A stretch of 64,000 bases of DNA from Kingdonia uniflora (GCA_014058105.1 JACGCM010000779.1:1-64000); one strand, 5' to 3'. Counted from the stretch's first letter, positions 46,622-58,868 are shown. Notes: generated by a model from the sequence alone, not told the origin. A program made the numbers and translations.

Positions 46622-47250
46622 ATCGACCTCATACCAGTTCGATCAAGGATAACATTTGGTTGGGCTGACTCAACTAAATCTCTGCGATTAAAACTAAGCT
46701 AATACCTATTTTACATCAAAGACTCTACCAGACATAAGATAAAGCAAAGGTAAAACTAGCTTTTTCTACCTCAATATGGCTGCGATATCATAACAGTTCG
46801 ATCAAGGATAACACTTGGTTGGGCTGACTCTACTAAATCTGCACGATTAAAACTAAGGAAATACTTATTTTACATCAAAGAATCTACTAGACATAAGATA
46901 AAGCAAAGGTAAGACTAGCTTTCATCTACCTCAATATGGCTGCGACATCATACCAGTTCGATCAAGGATAACACTTGTTTGGGCTGACTCTACTAAATCT
47001 CTGCAATTAAAACTAAGGTAATACTTGTTTTACATCAAAGACTCTGCCAGACATAAGATAAAACAAAGGTAAAGATAGCTTTCATCTACCTCAATATGGC
47101 TGTGACATCATACCAGTTCGATCAAGGATAACACTTGCTTGGGCTGACTCTACTAAATCTCTGCGATTAAAACTAAGGTAATACTTGTTTTACATCAAGG
47201 GCTCTAACAGACATAAGATAAAGCAAATGCAATACTAGCTTTCATCTTTC
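46622..47250. repeat. 160-bp tandem repeat array in element 3 (about 4 copies)
   Basis: GATCAAGGATAAC recurs at 46641, 46800, 46960 and 47120. Units contain GGGCTGACTC and ATTAAAACTAAGG. Position between integrase and the antisense genes is the same as in elements 1 and 2. Confidence 0.93.
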
Positions 47251-47357
47251 AAATTGTCTGCAACAACTACTTTTTATTTCAGGTCACATATACAACCTTT
47301 ACAATGGATCCTGTTTTCTTTTGGGATGTCAGCTATGCTTTCCCCAGAAATAGGGGG

Positions 47358-50300
47358 TTAGTCAGCCATAAATTCTTGAGCTCCCCCTGTAACAGTAGGT
47401 CGATCAGCCATAAATTCTCGAGCTCGAGCAGTCACAATAATCTTGCCATGCTCTACCAATTCAGCAGGTCGAGGGCCTAGGCCCGTTTTCATAGACTTCA
47501 TACAATTTCCTCGATCTACATCTGCTCTGCAAATACATCCCCTGTCTGACAAACTGTTGAACAATGTATCTATTTCTGACTCAATCTGCTTTACCTCCTC
47601 TACAAAATAGGCAATAACTACCCTCGACAACTCTGAGTGCGATGCCTCGGTTAGAAACGACCTAGAGAAATTTTCTCTAGCCTTCTGAAGGCATTCTTTT
47701 GACCTCGCATACCATTCTTTTAGCCATATTATTTCTATATCTACCCAATCTGTAAAAACTATCTTTTCTTCCAATTTTTTGTCGGCTTTTTTAGATTCAA
47801 CTTGATTAATCGCTTCTAAATCAGCCACCTGAGCACGTAGTACCTTAATCTCCCTGTTCAGTTATTCCACATCCATAATCTTCTGTAGCATTTTGTCTTT
47901 CTGCTATATCAAAATATCCTTACCTCTGATATTTCGCTCTAACTCTTGTTCCCTGGAAAGAGTAGCATTCAACTTCCGTTGGTACTCCCTTAACTTATCA
48001 TTTCCTTTTTGCACATGACCTTGAATTCGAGCCAAATCTCCCAGTAGCTCTCTTATTCGACCTGATAGGCTGACAACATCTCCTTGCACAAGTGACACTT
48101 TGGCATCATTTTTATTCTTCCTCGAGTGCTTTCCGGCCTCGGCGTGTCTAATACTTGAATTGGCCTACGCCAATTCGGTCTTCAATTGCGCCACTCTTTC
48201 GTTCAACTCATCACACTTATGCTGTACCGTCCGAAATTCAAAATCTTTGGCAGGTATAGCTGTAGTCAGTTGATCAAATGCAACATTTGACGCAGATAGA
48301 TCGTCTCGAGCTCTCTTCACCTCGTTATCTTTATCAACCAATTCTTCTTTAATCGTTCCAGCTCGCTCCTACTATTCGGTAGATCAACTCGAGTTTGCTC
48401 TTGATTGTTATTTGTCTTGATAAAATCATTTTTCAAACTAGCCATCGACTGATTTAAACCTTCCTCCGATCTTTATAGTGCCTGTATACGGTAATGGGCC
48501 ATGTCAGCCTCCCTACTCTTTACCATCAACACATTATTTTGGCTTTTGAGTTTCGTTGTATGTTCTTTTAACTCAACGAGCTTTTTTTACCCTTTTTCAA
48601 TTTCGGCATCCTTCTCCACGATCTTCCGAGCTAGGTCGATAGTAGTTTGTGTTACCTTAACAAAATTGAAGTGCACCTTTACGTGTTGATCTTCTCTGTC
48701 TTCATTCGCTTCCCTCATCCTATCAAACTCCTCTACAAATTCTTGGTTACATTGGCGAACATCATTTTTGTGTAAGCGAGCTGACCCCAATTCGACCTGC
48801 ACATTACAAATACATTATATCAAGTTTGATTCAGAACACTCAGTTACCACATATGACTTATTTTTAACAAGATATCTATTTTTTGACATCTATCGCATAA
48901 GACTACTTCTAAACTTTAGGTCGAAGTACAATCTAAGATGGATACTCCATAACATATACTCTCAAGTCTAAGGTACATATTATATATTTTTAAAGTTGTT
49001 AATACTTTGGTATTTCCTGTGTGCCATTTCAGTGTCATTGCCACTAAGCTGATAACAGGTTTTTGGTCTATCTCTATACTCGATTTATTACTTTGTAGTT
49101 CTATACTAATGAAGCATACAAATTTAATATTTCTTACTATGTTTAGCTCCGCTTGTGAATACAATAGGGAAGCTGAGGCGTCTCTCTCCTTAACAAGCTC
49201 TGCCTCTAAATCTTTTATTCTGAGGAGTATGTCATTAAGTTCCTACAGCAAGGTTTGCAAAAGCAACTTAGCCTAAAGAATTTTATCCAAAAAAAAAAAA
49301 TCCAATCAGTTTACAAGCATTCCCACATATTCATACAATAACCATCACACTACTCTACCTTCTCATTTTCCCCTTTGGGACGCTCGTTGTCATCCCCTTG
49401 GTTGTCTCTCACCATCTGAGGAGACACACCATCCAACCCGTCAACAATGCCAACATCAACATCTTCAATTTCTTCATCTTCCTCCTCCTCTACCTAGGTG
49501 TCTGCCCTAATGGCATCCACCTCATCCTCATAATATCCTTTTGACACATGGTGGAACCCGAGTCTGTCACGCTCAGCTACCATCTCCTCCAAATTCACTC
49601 TTGCTTCCGCATGTAGATTGTTGATCTCCACCACTTGCGAAGCCTTCAGAGCTTCCATCCGTTTTCCCTCCTTGAGCAGATCAGTTTTCAATAGAGCTAC
49701 ATTCCTTTTGAGCTTGACCTTCTTCCTCTTCAGCTCAACTATCTCCTCCTCGACCCCGAGGCATATTTCCTTCATCAGACGAGTAGCCTGTAAAATAACA
49801 AACAAATCGACCTCATTGATTAGCTCGAATCATAATAACAAAGTCATCACAATACATACTCGAATATATGAACCTATCATTTTGCTCATCTCCTTCTCCC
49901 CGTGGAGAGCAGCCAACCTAGCTTTTTTCTCCACCTCTTTCAAATCGTCCTCTACAATAGGTCGATCCTCTATGACCTTCATCCTCGACCTCTCAGAAGG
50001 TTCAACCCTTTTCTTTTTCATGGCCTCACCACTTCCCGTAGGTCCAGAGGTCGAGGGACGCTTCAATATTTACTTCTTGGGAAACGTTCGAGCTAATTTG
50101 CTCGACGTAGTGGACTCAAGTAACCCTGTGCAGTCCACTCTAGGGGGCCTGGACGAGTTGACTCACCTCTCCCCATCAGTTCCCTTCTTTTTACTACTGA
50201 CAGTGCTCGTCATTAGTCTCGTCGACTGAGATTTTTGAACTTTTTCAACTCGGCTATTGACATGCTTCTTCTTACTAAAGCCAAGTTCTCCTAATACAGC

Positions 50301-51012
50301 CTCGAGCTCTGTCTCTTCCTGAGCAACTAAGATTTAGGAGCTGTCATGCACAAAAAATTATCATCAGTAGAGCATCATACAATTTCAACTATTAATATCA
50401 TACATTATATATCATTATACTTACTTTATTTTACAGTTCTAAACATAAGTTCCATGGGTTCTGAAGGCAATCACCCTTCACCCATATAACATTATCATTC
50501 CATGGTCGACCTACTGAGTTCAGATCTAAGAAGCGAAGCCGAATCGAAATCGCACAGAAATACGCCAAGTAAGATAGGTAGTATAAAAAGACCTCTAAAA
50601 GTTTACTCTTAACATTCTCATCGAAATACTTCAGAAATATCGATTCGTCTATACCCCTATCCATTTTCTCCTTTGCCAAATCGGCCAACAAATAAAAATA
50701 TTCCTCCCCCGTCGCTACAGTGGAACTCCTAATTTGCCTACCGGCGTGTTCTATATAGTTACCCCATCTACCTCTTACCGAAGCCTTAGCTTTACAGAAC
50801 TTTTTGAATACATCAGAGCGAGGAGGATAGGATACCAATCTTCTAGGGAAATCTAGAAATTGATCAACACATATTTCTTTCTCCCTTTCAGATATTTCAA
50901 TCTCAGAATCAGCCGATTGACCAGAGGTTAATGCCTCAGTTACAGGGGACCTCACCATATCAACTATAGAAAATGATTTTTTCCTACACAAACCTCCTAT
51001 CGACCTACACAC
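47358..51012 (-). pseudogene. antisense long coiled-coil gene of element 3
   Basis: Minus-strand coding region. From 51012: MCRSIGGLCRKKSFSIVDMV, KAKASVRGRWGNYIEHAGRQ, EEYFYLLADLAKEKMDRGID, then WNDNVIWVKGDCLQNPWNL, which aligns with EWVVGNCMQVPDEPALVL of element 2. A basic Ser-rich linker (MKRPSTSGPTGSGEAMKKKR) and coiled-coil segments follow (49805-49494 with EIVELKRKKVKLKRNVALLK; 48802-48587; 48098-47904; 47828-47358). The C-terminus holds a short internal repeat, AREFMAD and AQEFMAD. The domain that precedes this in elements 1 and 2 (FNPNVYD / LNGNVYE) was not found. Multiple stops; introns may explain some gaps. Confidence 0.6.
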
Positions 51013-51918
51013 AGGTCCAGGTATCTATCATTATCTTTTACATATACGTCAAACACATACAAAAATATTGTGTACATCATATATCAATCAGGTTTTCATA
51101 GATTACTATAAATAGTAATTATTTACTTTACCTAGAAACAATATATGATCTTCAAACATACATGCATCACAAATCTTCTGCTAACCTTCTATGTCGGAAT
51201 ACGAATCCGAAGCAGCACCAAATCCTTCCCTCACCACGCTACTGTACAACCACCTTCGTGACTCGGTTTCAGCAACTCTCTCACGCTTTGACTGATGATC
51301 ACTGCCAATTAAATCTCTACGATTTTATGTGCTATTTTTTATTTTCTTCTTCCTTCCTCTCTCACTGATCTTCAAGTTTTTAGAAGCTAAGAAACGTTTG
51401 ATTGACGAAGATGAAGCAGTTTTTATATTTTCTCTTTCTAACTGCTGGCAGTTATTGAGCTTCATACGAGCCGTCCTTGGTTTTGGAACTGAGGCATCCC
51501 CTCCACAATCCATGTCAGACGTCTTGTACCTTTTTCGGTAAAAACATTTTCCCATCATTGCCCTTTGCCTTATATTTTAATCTATTATTATCTCACTTTT
51601 ACAAATCTCCCTCTGACCTCACCACACTCATGATGACTCATGCTTACACGCAATCGGGCTTTCACAACTTTTACAGAAGAGACAAAATTAGAAGCTCCCA
51701 ATTTTTTCTATACTTGCTTCTTCTACTTATAACAACAATGACGTTATCTCCGAAGCTCTCATAACAAAATTTCAAATATTTTAAAATTCATTTTTCACAA
51801 CAGTCACAAACAACATTCACAAAAATAAAGGATCAATTCAATAATAATTTCTTTTAAATTATTCAAACTTATACAATTACATACAATCTGTTACCCTAGT
51901 TACATTCGCTTCATCACC
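51013..51918. other. spacer between antisense genes of element 3
   Basis: Contains a minus-strand frame at 51325-51558 (DCGGDASVPKPRTARMKLNN, Ser-rich tail) that might be the N-terminal exon of the long antisense gene. Otherwise AT-rich with nothing recognisable. Confidence 0.35.
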
Positions 51919-52261
51919 TCACACATAATTGCATTTAAAACAGCCTTGATGTCCCAGGCAACCACATCCAATTAGATATCCTCCAGCAATCCTCACATCT
52001 TCCAATTCGATCTTTTCCATAACAAGCTCTCTCGCATAAAATTTTTTAGCTGTCGAATCCACCATAATTTCTCGGAACATCTCTTCATAAAAGCGACGTT
52101 TATACTCAGGTTCTCTCCCAATCCCATTTAAACCTTCCAACACCTCCCTCACTGGCAACTCAGCGTCATAATCTGAAAATTTGCTCCCGCACTTTGGATA
52201 TTTTTATCGCCAACTGCCCCTCGGCGGCATACTGGATTCTCTCAGATCGAGTCCACACCAT
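51919..52261 (-). pseudogene. antisense small gene 2 of element 3 (CFKCN protein)
   Basis: ATG at 52261 opens MVWTRSERIQYAAEGQLAIK, close to MVRKRSQRARHAADG of element 2. After about 28 codons the frame shifts; the next frame continues ELPVREVLEGLNGIGREPEY, RRFYEEMFREIM and ends GHQGCFKCNYV at 51919, matching HPGCFKCN of element 2. One frame break separates the halves, so this copy is probably dead. Length close to the 119 residues of element 2. Confidence 0.6.
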
Positions 52262-52933
52262 TCCTATTTCCTTCCCTAAATTTTAAATTCTTTTCCCCCT
52301 TATTTATACTTTTTTTGCTATAAATTCTCTGCAAGTCGTGATATTATCTTATTATCTCGTAACATAAACCCCAATATCTTGAGAGAAATTATTTGAACAT
52401 ATCTCTTCCTATCGAACTCAGTTATTTCATACTATTCCAGATCGAGCTTATTCTTTCCAAGTCTAATATTCTTAACGACCTCTCCAAGATCGATTCTTCA
52501 TTCTGAACGTTCTACAATTTTCTCTCCCCTACATTTTTCACACACAGGTCGAATCATGTTTAAACATATAACACATTTTTTACAAATAAATTTCTAGCAG
52601 CTCGATTATTGCAAATATTTTACTTTTTGCCCTTATACATTTTATTTCATACAATATTTAAAAGTCTTTAGATCATACAGCTCAATTTCTAGAGTTATTC
52701 TATTCTATATCGACACAGAATTGGATAACAAATTGTATTCCTCTCGAAACAAATTATAAGTCCTTTTACAGATAACAAGTCTTTCAAGTACTCAACATCA
52801 GGTACTTTAGAGATAACAAGTCTTTCAGGTACTCAACATTAGGTACTTTACAGTTATATGTTTTTCAAGTACTTTTACAGCTGACAAGTCTTTCAGGCAC
52901 TCCGAAGCATCAAATCCTTCAGTTCGTTCAACT
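52262..52933. other. spacer between small antisense genes of element 3
   Basis: AT-rich; includes a local repeat of AACAAGTCTTTCAGGTACTC near 52770-52900 (three to four imperfect copies of about 45 bp). No gene seen. Confidence 0.5.
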
Positions 52934-53386
52934 TTATTGATCTTTCACCCTGATGCAGAAGCAGACTTCCATTCTCCGTCTTCCTCCTACATTACCACCA
53001 CCGCCTCTTCTATAACCAACACCCCCTCAGAGTTGGTAGAGATGACAAGGGCCCGGCCTTAAAATCAATTCGAGCACAAGATTTCAGTGTAACTGCCCCG
53101 CAGTCACACCTATCCTTGTGTCTGCCTCCCCAACCTTGTCTTTCGCAAGAATGTGGAAACAAACAAAACGTTGCTCGCCTGTTAAGATTACGTGGTGAAA
53201 CCTTCATCTATAGTAAAACTCCTCCTTAGCTTCAGTCGTTTCATCTTCTGGCATTCCTTGATATGTCGGAGGAACAGGAATAGGGGTCAGATTTTCCAAG
53301 GACTGATCCCCGAAATACATTAACTTTAACCTCTGCATTTCATAAGCAATTATCTCTTCAAGAGCTATTCTACGGGTCTTCACCAT
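52934..53386 (-). pseudogene. antisense small gene 3 of element 3 (YFG/LTPIPV plus Gly-Arg tail)
   Basis: ATG at 53386 opens MVKTRRIALEEIIAYEMQRL, then MYFGDQSLENLTPIPVPPTY and QGMPEDETTEAKEEFYYR with a TGA at 53204. The YFG-to-LTPIPV block is nearly the same as in element 2. Downstream in another frame GVGYRRGGGGNVGGRRRMEV ends near 52934, matching the Gly/Arg-rich tail of element 2. The two parts could be exons or a frameshifted single gene. Function unknown; RNA binding by the Gly/Arg tail is inference. Confidence 0.58.
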
Positions 53387-53705
53387 CTTCAAAAATTGTA
53401 GATGATTTTGCAACAGAACAAGCATACTTTATCACAAACCTCGGTACATGTACTATTTATATAACCCTATATTTATTGTGTAGGAATTTTTTCCCAAACG
53501 TCATCATTCAATATAGACGAAACTTTTCAAATCCTAACCGTCACATACATCAATATTCCCATTAACATTCAATGCACATACATCCCCCCTTGACACGAGT
53601 ATTTTTCATGCACTCAAACACCATTATTACTTCCTTCCTTATTCAAATTTCCAACCCATATACCCAAAAAAACTTTCTCATCCCAAGCCGCTCATGACTT
53701 CAGTT

Positions 53706-53718
53706 GTGAGGGGGCGAT
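53706..53718 (+). promoter_or_regulatory. polypurine tract of element 3
   Basis: GTGAGGGGGCGAT directly before the 3' LTR start TGTAGGGGCC. Confidence 0.8.
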
Positions 53719-54335
53719 TGTAGGGGCCAACCTCTCAGTTTTACCTAAACCGAGCTGTCTCCAGTTCGAACTACCTCCATGTCTGACCCACCCATCCTCC
53801 ACATGGCTTCTCCAGTCAGCATTGCCACCTACTCCACGAACTGATGAAAAATGTGGATCGAGCTCAAATAGAAAAACCTGAATAAGTCAAAACATCTATC
53901 TCTTACGAACTCAGTAGTTACTCAGTCAACCGCCACAAACCACATTGTTCAGAGAACGTGCTTCAGCACGATGAAGAACTACGGAAATAGCTTATATAAA
54001 GAAAAAGTTTCAGAAGAGATAAGGGCCAGAAAAATTATACGAGAAATCACCAAGAAAACAATATTTCCTAGATTCTCAAAACTTCAAACTTCTTATTCAC
54101 AAGATCAAGCATTTCTAAGTCTAGAGATCACTTATAATAAGATATCAGCCTCAAGCAATAAACATCACTATTATAAAAATCCTTAAATCGAAGTCATAGT
54201 TTTTTTTACTTATTCATAGGTTTTTCACGTTAAACACCTGCGTCAGTTCTTACTTTCTATTAGATTTTATCACAGGTACATTAGTGTAAGGGCTAATTCC
54301 AGGCCACTTTGAGCTTATGGAATTAGGCCATTACA
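53719..54335 (+). repeat. 3' LTR of element 3
   Basis: Starts TGTAGGGGCC and ends GGCCATTACA, followed by GTATC. TATA box TATATAAAG near 53994. Matches 40837-41450. Confidence 0.94.
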
Positions 54336-54340
54336 GTATC

Positions 54341-54479
54341 TTTTAGTAAGATTTTGATTGTTTAGGATTCTGATTCTTCAATACCTTTGTCTACGCTTCC
54401 ATATAGGTTTTATGTAGAGGGGTTTTATAACTGACTTCACCTCTTCAAATGTGGTTATGAAGTATGCTTAAAGAGAAGT
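54341..54479. other. right-hand continuation of the site broken by element 3
   Basis: Sequence that was joined to 40836 before element 3 inserted. Its last five bases GAAGT (54475-54479) are the left target duplication of Reina-like copy B. Confidence 0.6.
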
Positions 54480-54705
54480 TGATGTAGCACATCCCTAGGT
54501 AGAGCATGCACCACAGTAATTGGCCTTTATCGCTAGTTCTATTAAGAGATGCACTTTTTACTTTCTCCACTAGTTAATTTTTATGTAAAAGAAAAGGTTC
54601 TTATAAATCAAAATTAGGGTTTCTTAAGAGCCTAATTTCTCCTCCAATTGAGTATATTAAGTGTTATTCTTGATTATTAGGCTTTCGCGTAATTAGTTTA
54701 TACTA
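54480..54705 (+). repeat. 5' LTR of Reina-like copy B
   Basis: TGATGTAGCACATCCC to TTTATACTA. Matches 58869-59093 and the copy A LTR. Confidence 0.92.
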
Positions 54706-54739
54706 AAGTGGTATTAGAGCAATCTTACAATCCTTCGAT

Positions 54740-55560
54740 TCAACAAGATGAATACAACACATGAGTTTCTCCTAGAACTTGTGAGCGCTCAATCAAAGAT
54801 GTTCTAAACAATCTTGCAGGTTAAAAGGTGGAGAAATGCACGTTCAACCCAACTCACACCACACCGTCGAGAAGTTTTCCGGTGTTCCAAGAGTTACGGA
54901 TCGACGCAATTCATGTAAACGCTTAACGGCCACGACGATAAAGAATGCAAGAAACTTCTACCAATGTGCGACATGGTCAACCCACCTATGAGGCCCCAAA
55001 CAGCCGAAGTAGACACAGGGAAACCAACAACTAAAATTGTAGAAAGCGGTACGGTTTCGATGATGAGCAGTAACAATAGCGTCGTGGAAAAGACGATCCA
55101 CGCATGGACCCCTTTCGGCCCGTACGGGCCTGACCCGAAAGAGAGTCCAGCCCAAAGCCCGATACAAAGAGAAGCGAACCCAACCGTGGGAGGACCAACC
55201 CCACCTCGTTCCAACAGCCCGAGCCCAATCTCCCACATTTAAAAGTTGGAAATCAAAGTGTTGAGATAAAAGCAGGCCTACCACTACCTCTTTCCACTAA
55301 TACGACATCCCCAACAGTTGTACTTCGCTCCCAAGGTCGAGACCCGCCCATCATAAAGGACCCAATCAACACAGCAGTATCACCAAATCTTACGCCAACA
55401 ACAGCGAAACCTTGGCCGATATTAACACTAATGCAGCCCTACCGTGATCCCCATAATGTCTGCCACAGTCTACCCTTATGTGCTTTGGTAAATAGAACGC
55501 TGAGGATCGATCCGAAAAATCCAAATTATTGGCTCCGTAACAATATATTTTGTACATGTT
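54740..55560 (+). pseudogene. gag region of Reina-like copy B, decayed
   Basis: Starts near an ATG at 54748 (EFLLELVSAQSKMF-like, matching copy A), then frames such as 54964-55242, Pro/Ser/Thr-rich. The capsid fold is not recognisable by eye; identity comes from position and from the copy A match. Confidence 0.5.
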
Positions 55561-55579
55561 GCATATATAAAAAAGGGAA

Positions 55580-55946
55580 AACTCTGTGAGGTAATCCTTG
55601 ATTGTGGGTCTACAGAGAACTTAGTGGCCAAGGAATTAGTGGAGAGGCTAAAGCTAGAGACGTTCCTGAGTTTTGAACCATTTGATCTCACTTGGCTCTC
55701 TCTTAGACAGGGAAAGGTCCTGAAGATGAGTGTGTGCTGACATTCACGATAGGTGGTATTTATGAGGATGCGATCCACGCTTCAGTAGTTCATATGGATA
55801 TTTTTCATATCCTACTTGGGAGACCTTGGATGTATGACAGGAAAATACGTTATGATGAGGAAACAAATACATTTAGGTCCTTATATGGAAATGGAAAGGT
55901 CCTTCTAGAGCCGATGTCTCCCCCGACACTTGTCGCAGCTGTATGA
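55580..55946 (+). pseudogene. aspartic protease of Reina-like copy B
   Basis: VILDCGSTENLVAKELVERL holds the catalytic Asp (DCGS where D-S/T-G-S is common), then after a frameshift near 55710 LTFTIGGIYEDAIHASVVHM and DIFHILLGRPWMYDRKIRYD. The HILLGRPW block is typical of plant chromovirus proteases. Confidence 0.82.
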
Positions 55947-56089
55947 CGGGATCATGCTAGTTTCATCGCCGATGCTCAATCTCACGGTAGGGTATACGCC
56001 CTTGTCAGTACGTATTCTGCACCCCCTACACCTGTCCCTTCTTGTTTATAGTCTATTATTGCAGAGTTCATTGATATTTGTGAGGAAAA

Positions 56090-56815
56090 CACATATATTG
56101 CTTTACCTCCCCTACGGGATATCCAACATGTTATTGATTTTATTTTGGGATCCCCACTCCCGAACATACCTCACTATCGGATGTCACCCAGAAAGCATGC
56201 AAAGTTACAAAAACATATCTCTGTATTATGTATCAAGGGCTTAGTCAGAGAGAGCATGCCACCATGTGCAGTACCAGCCCTTCTGATTCCTAAGAAAGAT
56301 GGCAGCTGGCGGATGTGTGTTGATAGTAGAGCTATCAACAAGACAACAGTCAAGTACCGTTTCTCAATTTTGCAGTTAGAGGATATATTTGACAGCTTGC
56401 ACGGCGCCAAGATGTTCTCCAAACTCAATTTTTGCAGTGGGTACCACCAGATTCATATGAGACCAGGTAATGAGTGGAAGACACCGTTCAAAACTAAGGA
56501 TGGTCTATTCGAGTGAATGTCAAGCCTTTCGGCCTATCTAACTCCCCGTCAACGTTTATGAGATTGATGACAGAGACAATGTGAAAGTATATCAACAAAT
56601 TTGTTGTTGTCTACTTTGATGATATCCTGATCAGCAACAAGACCGAGGAAGAGCACTTAGAGCACATCACCACCATTCTTGGAATCCTCCGAGATAATAA
56701 ACTATTTCTTCAGCTAAAGAAGTGTTCTTTCATGGTTGATTCAGTACAATTTTTGATATTTGTGGTGTCAGCTCATAGCATACGGGTTGACGGCAGCAAG
56801 GTTCAGACTATCAGG
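56090..56815 (+). pseudogene. reverse transcriptase of Reina-like copy B
   Basis: [80 protein letters not shown] (open 56145-56516), then after a frameshift KPFGLSNSPSTFMRLMTE, VVVYFDDILISNKTEEEHLE, KKCSFMVDSVQFLIFV. The YFDD active site is intact. Confidence 0.9.
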
Positions 56816-56817
56816 GA

Positions 56818-57411
56818 TTGGCCGGTTCCTATATCAAATTCACAGGTTCAGAGTTTCCACTAGCTACATTTTACAAGAGTTTTATTCAGGGTTTTAGTAC
56901 GGTCATGACACCACTGACCGATTTGATACGATATGTCCCATTTGTCTGGGGGACAGAGGCAGCTGCAGCTTTTGCAACGATTAAGGATAGGTTGACGTCA
57001 GCTCCTGTTCTAGCGCTACCCGACTTTACACAGTTGCTCCATGTACATACAGATGCGTGTAAAACTGGTATTAGGGAAGCTTTTTCTCAAGGGAGGAAAC
57101 CAGTCCCGTATTTCACTCATAAGCTTTCAAGTCCACAATTACGTTATTCCACTTATGACATTGAGCTTCTAGTTGTTGTTCACTTACTTACTCATTGGAG
57201 GCACTATTTGGTACACAGGGAGTTTATTCTCTACATAGACCACGATGTGTTACGCCATATACATAGTCAGCAGCGGGTTACTTCTGATAGACAGATGAAG
57301 TGGTTCAACTTTCTCCAAGACTATACGTTCAACACTCAACACGTCAAGGGAAAGGAGAACACGATCGCAGATGGTCTTAGTAGACGTAAGGAGGTTCTGG
57401 TTATTCTCTGA
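56818..57411 (+). pseudogene. RNase H of Reina-like copy B
   Basis: Open frame: FYKSFIQGFSTVMTPLTDLI, VLALPDFTQLLHVHTDACKT (catalytic Asp), RKPVPYFTHKLSSPQLRYST, EFILYIDHDVLRHIHSQQRV, QHVKGKENTIADGLSRR. Well preserved but separated from RT by a frame change. Confidence 0.88.
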
Positions 57412-57579
57412 GCTTCAGTATTATTTGGGTTTGAGACGTTACGTGATCTCTATACTACAGATGAGTTCTTCGGTCCTATTTTTGGTGATTGTCTCGCACA
57501 TGAGGGTGTGAGAAGTAGTGAGTACTCTATACAGGACGGGTATTGTTCTGTGAGTCTATACTATGCATCTCTATGTCGT

Positions 57580-58640
57580 CAGTTTAAGATAGTATCATTG
57601 TTGAGATACATAGTGGGGGACTTGGTGGACATTTTGGAGTGGCTAAGATGATGTCGTCTATACGAGAGAGATATTTTTGGCCCAGCATGTGGCGTGATAT
57701 CAACCAGTTTATTCAGCAGTACTATACTTGTCAGATAGCTAAGGAAACTCAGCATAACATTGCCCTATACACACCCTTACCCATTCTTGAGGCCCCTTGG
57801 CGAGACGTGTCTATGAATTTTGTAACATAGTTACCAGTGACAGCAGAGGGCCTTGATTCAATTTTTGTTGCCGTTGACAGGTTCTCCAAGATGGCACATT
57901 TCATACCCTCTTCTCGAACAAATGACGCTTCTCATGTTGCTTACTTGTACTTTCAGAAGATTGTTCGTCTAAATATTATTTCACGATCCATCACGTTAGA
58001 CTGAGACATCAGGTTCACGAGTTATTTCAGGCGGTCATTGTGGGGATATTTACGTTACAAATTATAGTTCTCCACAGTATTTCATCCTCGGACTGATGGG
58101 CAGACGGAGGTTGTTAACTGAAGTTTGGGTAACCTATTACGAGCCACGATTGGGGATAGTCCAGAGGATTGGGTGTTTGCCCTTAATCAGGCAAAGTTCG
58201 TTTTTAATAACTCTATTAACAGGTCTACGGGATTGTCTCCATTTAAGATTGTCCAGGGGAGATCGCCGGATACAGTTTGAGATTTGACAACTATACCCCC
58301 GACGGTTCCATTTTCATTCTCTGCTTCAAATTTTCTATTTCGATATGTCGTATCCATGAGAGCGTACACACACGTTTAGCAGAGACATATGCCTCCTATA
58401 AGGCATAGGCAGATACACGTCGTCAACAGGTCAGTTTTCAGCCAGGTGATTTGGTTATGCTGTATATCGAAAAAGCGTCGTTCCAGGGTGCATGGATTTC
58501 AATATTGTTCAGCGAATTGGGGAGAACGCTTACGAGCTTGACCTCTCACGGCATATACGGCGATTTCACGTTATTAATGTGAGTCTTTTTTCTCCTTTTG
58601 TTGTTGATCACGTGCCAACTATTACTTTACCAATTCCTCT
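57580..58640 (+). pseudogene. integrase of Reina-like copy B
   Basis: MMSSIRERYFWPSMWRDINQ, QYYTCQIAKETQHNIALYTP (HHCC part), LEAPWRDVSMNFVT, a stop, DSIFVAVDRFSKMAHFIPSS, then FHPRTDGQTEVVN and INRSTGLSPFKIVQGRSPDT. Stops and frameshifts throughout; the second Asp region (57980-58030) is degraded. Confidence 0.87.
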
Positions 58641-58679
58641 TCCGCAATAACACGAGTTTGATTGTACTGACACTGTCTT

Positions 58680-58863
58680 AGAGAGGAGTACAAATGAGAC
58701 GCCAAAGAGAGGTGTCTATCATATGTATAAGGTACATTGGGTGGGCAAGCCTGATTCCGAGGATTTATGGATATCGGAAGCATATTTTCAACAGAGGGAC
58801 CCAATTTTATTTTCCGATTACACTCGCCGGTTGAATTCGTGGTCGAATTCTTCCGCAGAATGA
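58680..58863 (+). pseudogene. chromodomain at the C-terminus of Reina-like copy B
   Basis: RGVYHMYKVHWVGKPDSEDL and WISEAYFQQRDPILFSDY match the V-x-W-x-G-x-P-x-S-E-x-x-W pattern of chromodomains in chromoviruses, which guide integration to heterochromatin by binding methylated histone H3. It ends about six bases before the 3' LTR. Confidence 0.8.
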
Positions 58864-58868
58864 GGGTT

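Larger units (their letters stand above)
40837..54335 (+). mobile_element. Tat-type Ty3/gypsy LTR retrotransposon, element 3 (13.5 kb)
   Basis: LTRs of 614 and 617 bp flanked by GTATC (40832-40836 and 54336-54340). Internal order: gag, protease, RT, RNase H, second RNase H, integrase, 160-bp array, three antisense genes, purine tract. It is inserted into older LTR debris (39994-40836 continued at 54341). Pol domains are present but broken by stops. Confidence 0.94.

Noticed and set aside
49618..50229. 203-codon plus-strand frame
   Set aside because: Shadow of the antisense coiled-coil gene on the minus strand, whose Lys/Glu-rich segments are found in homologous positions in the other elements.
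54894..55284. Overlapping minus-strand frames of about 110 codons
   Set aside because: Opposite the gag region of Reina copy B; GC-rich local composition makes chance frames longer here.
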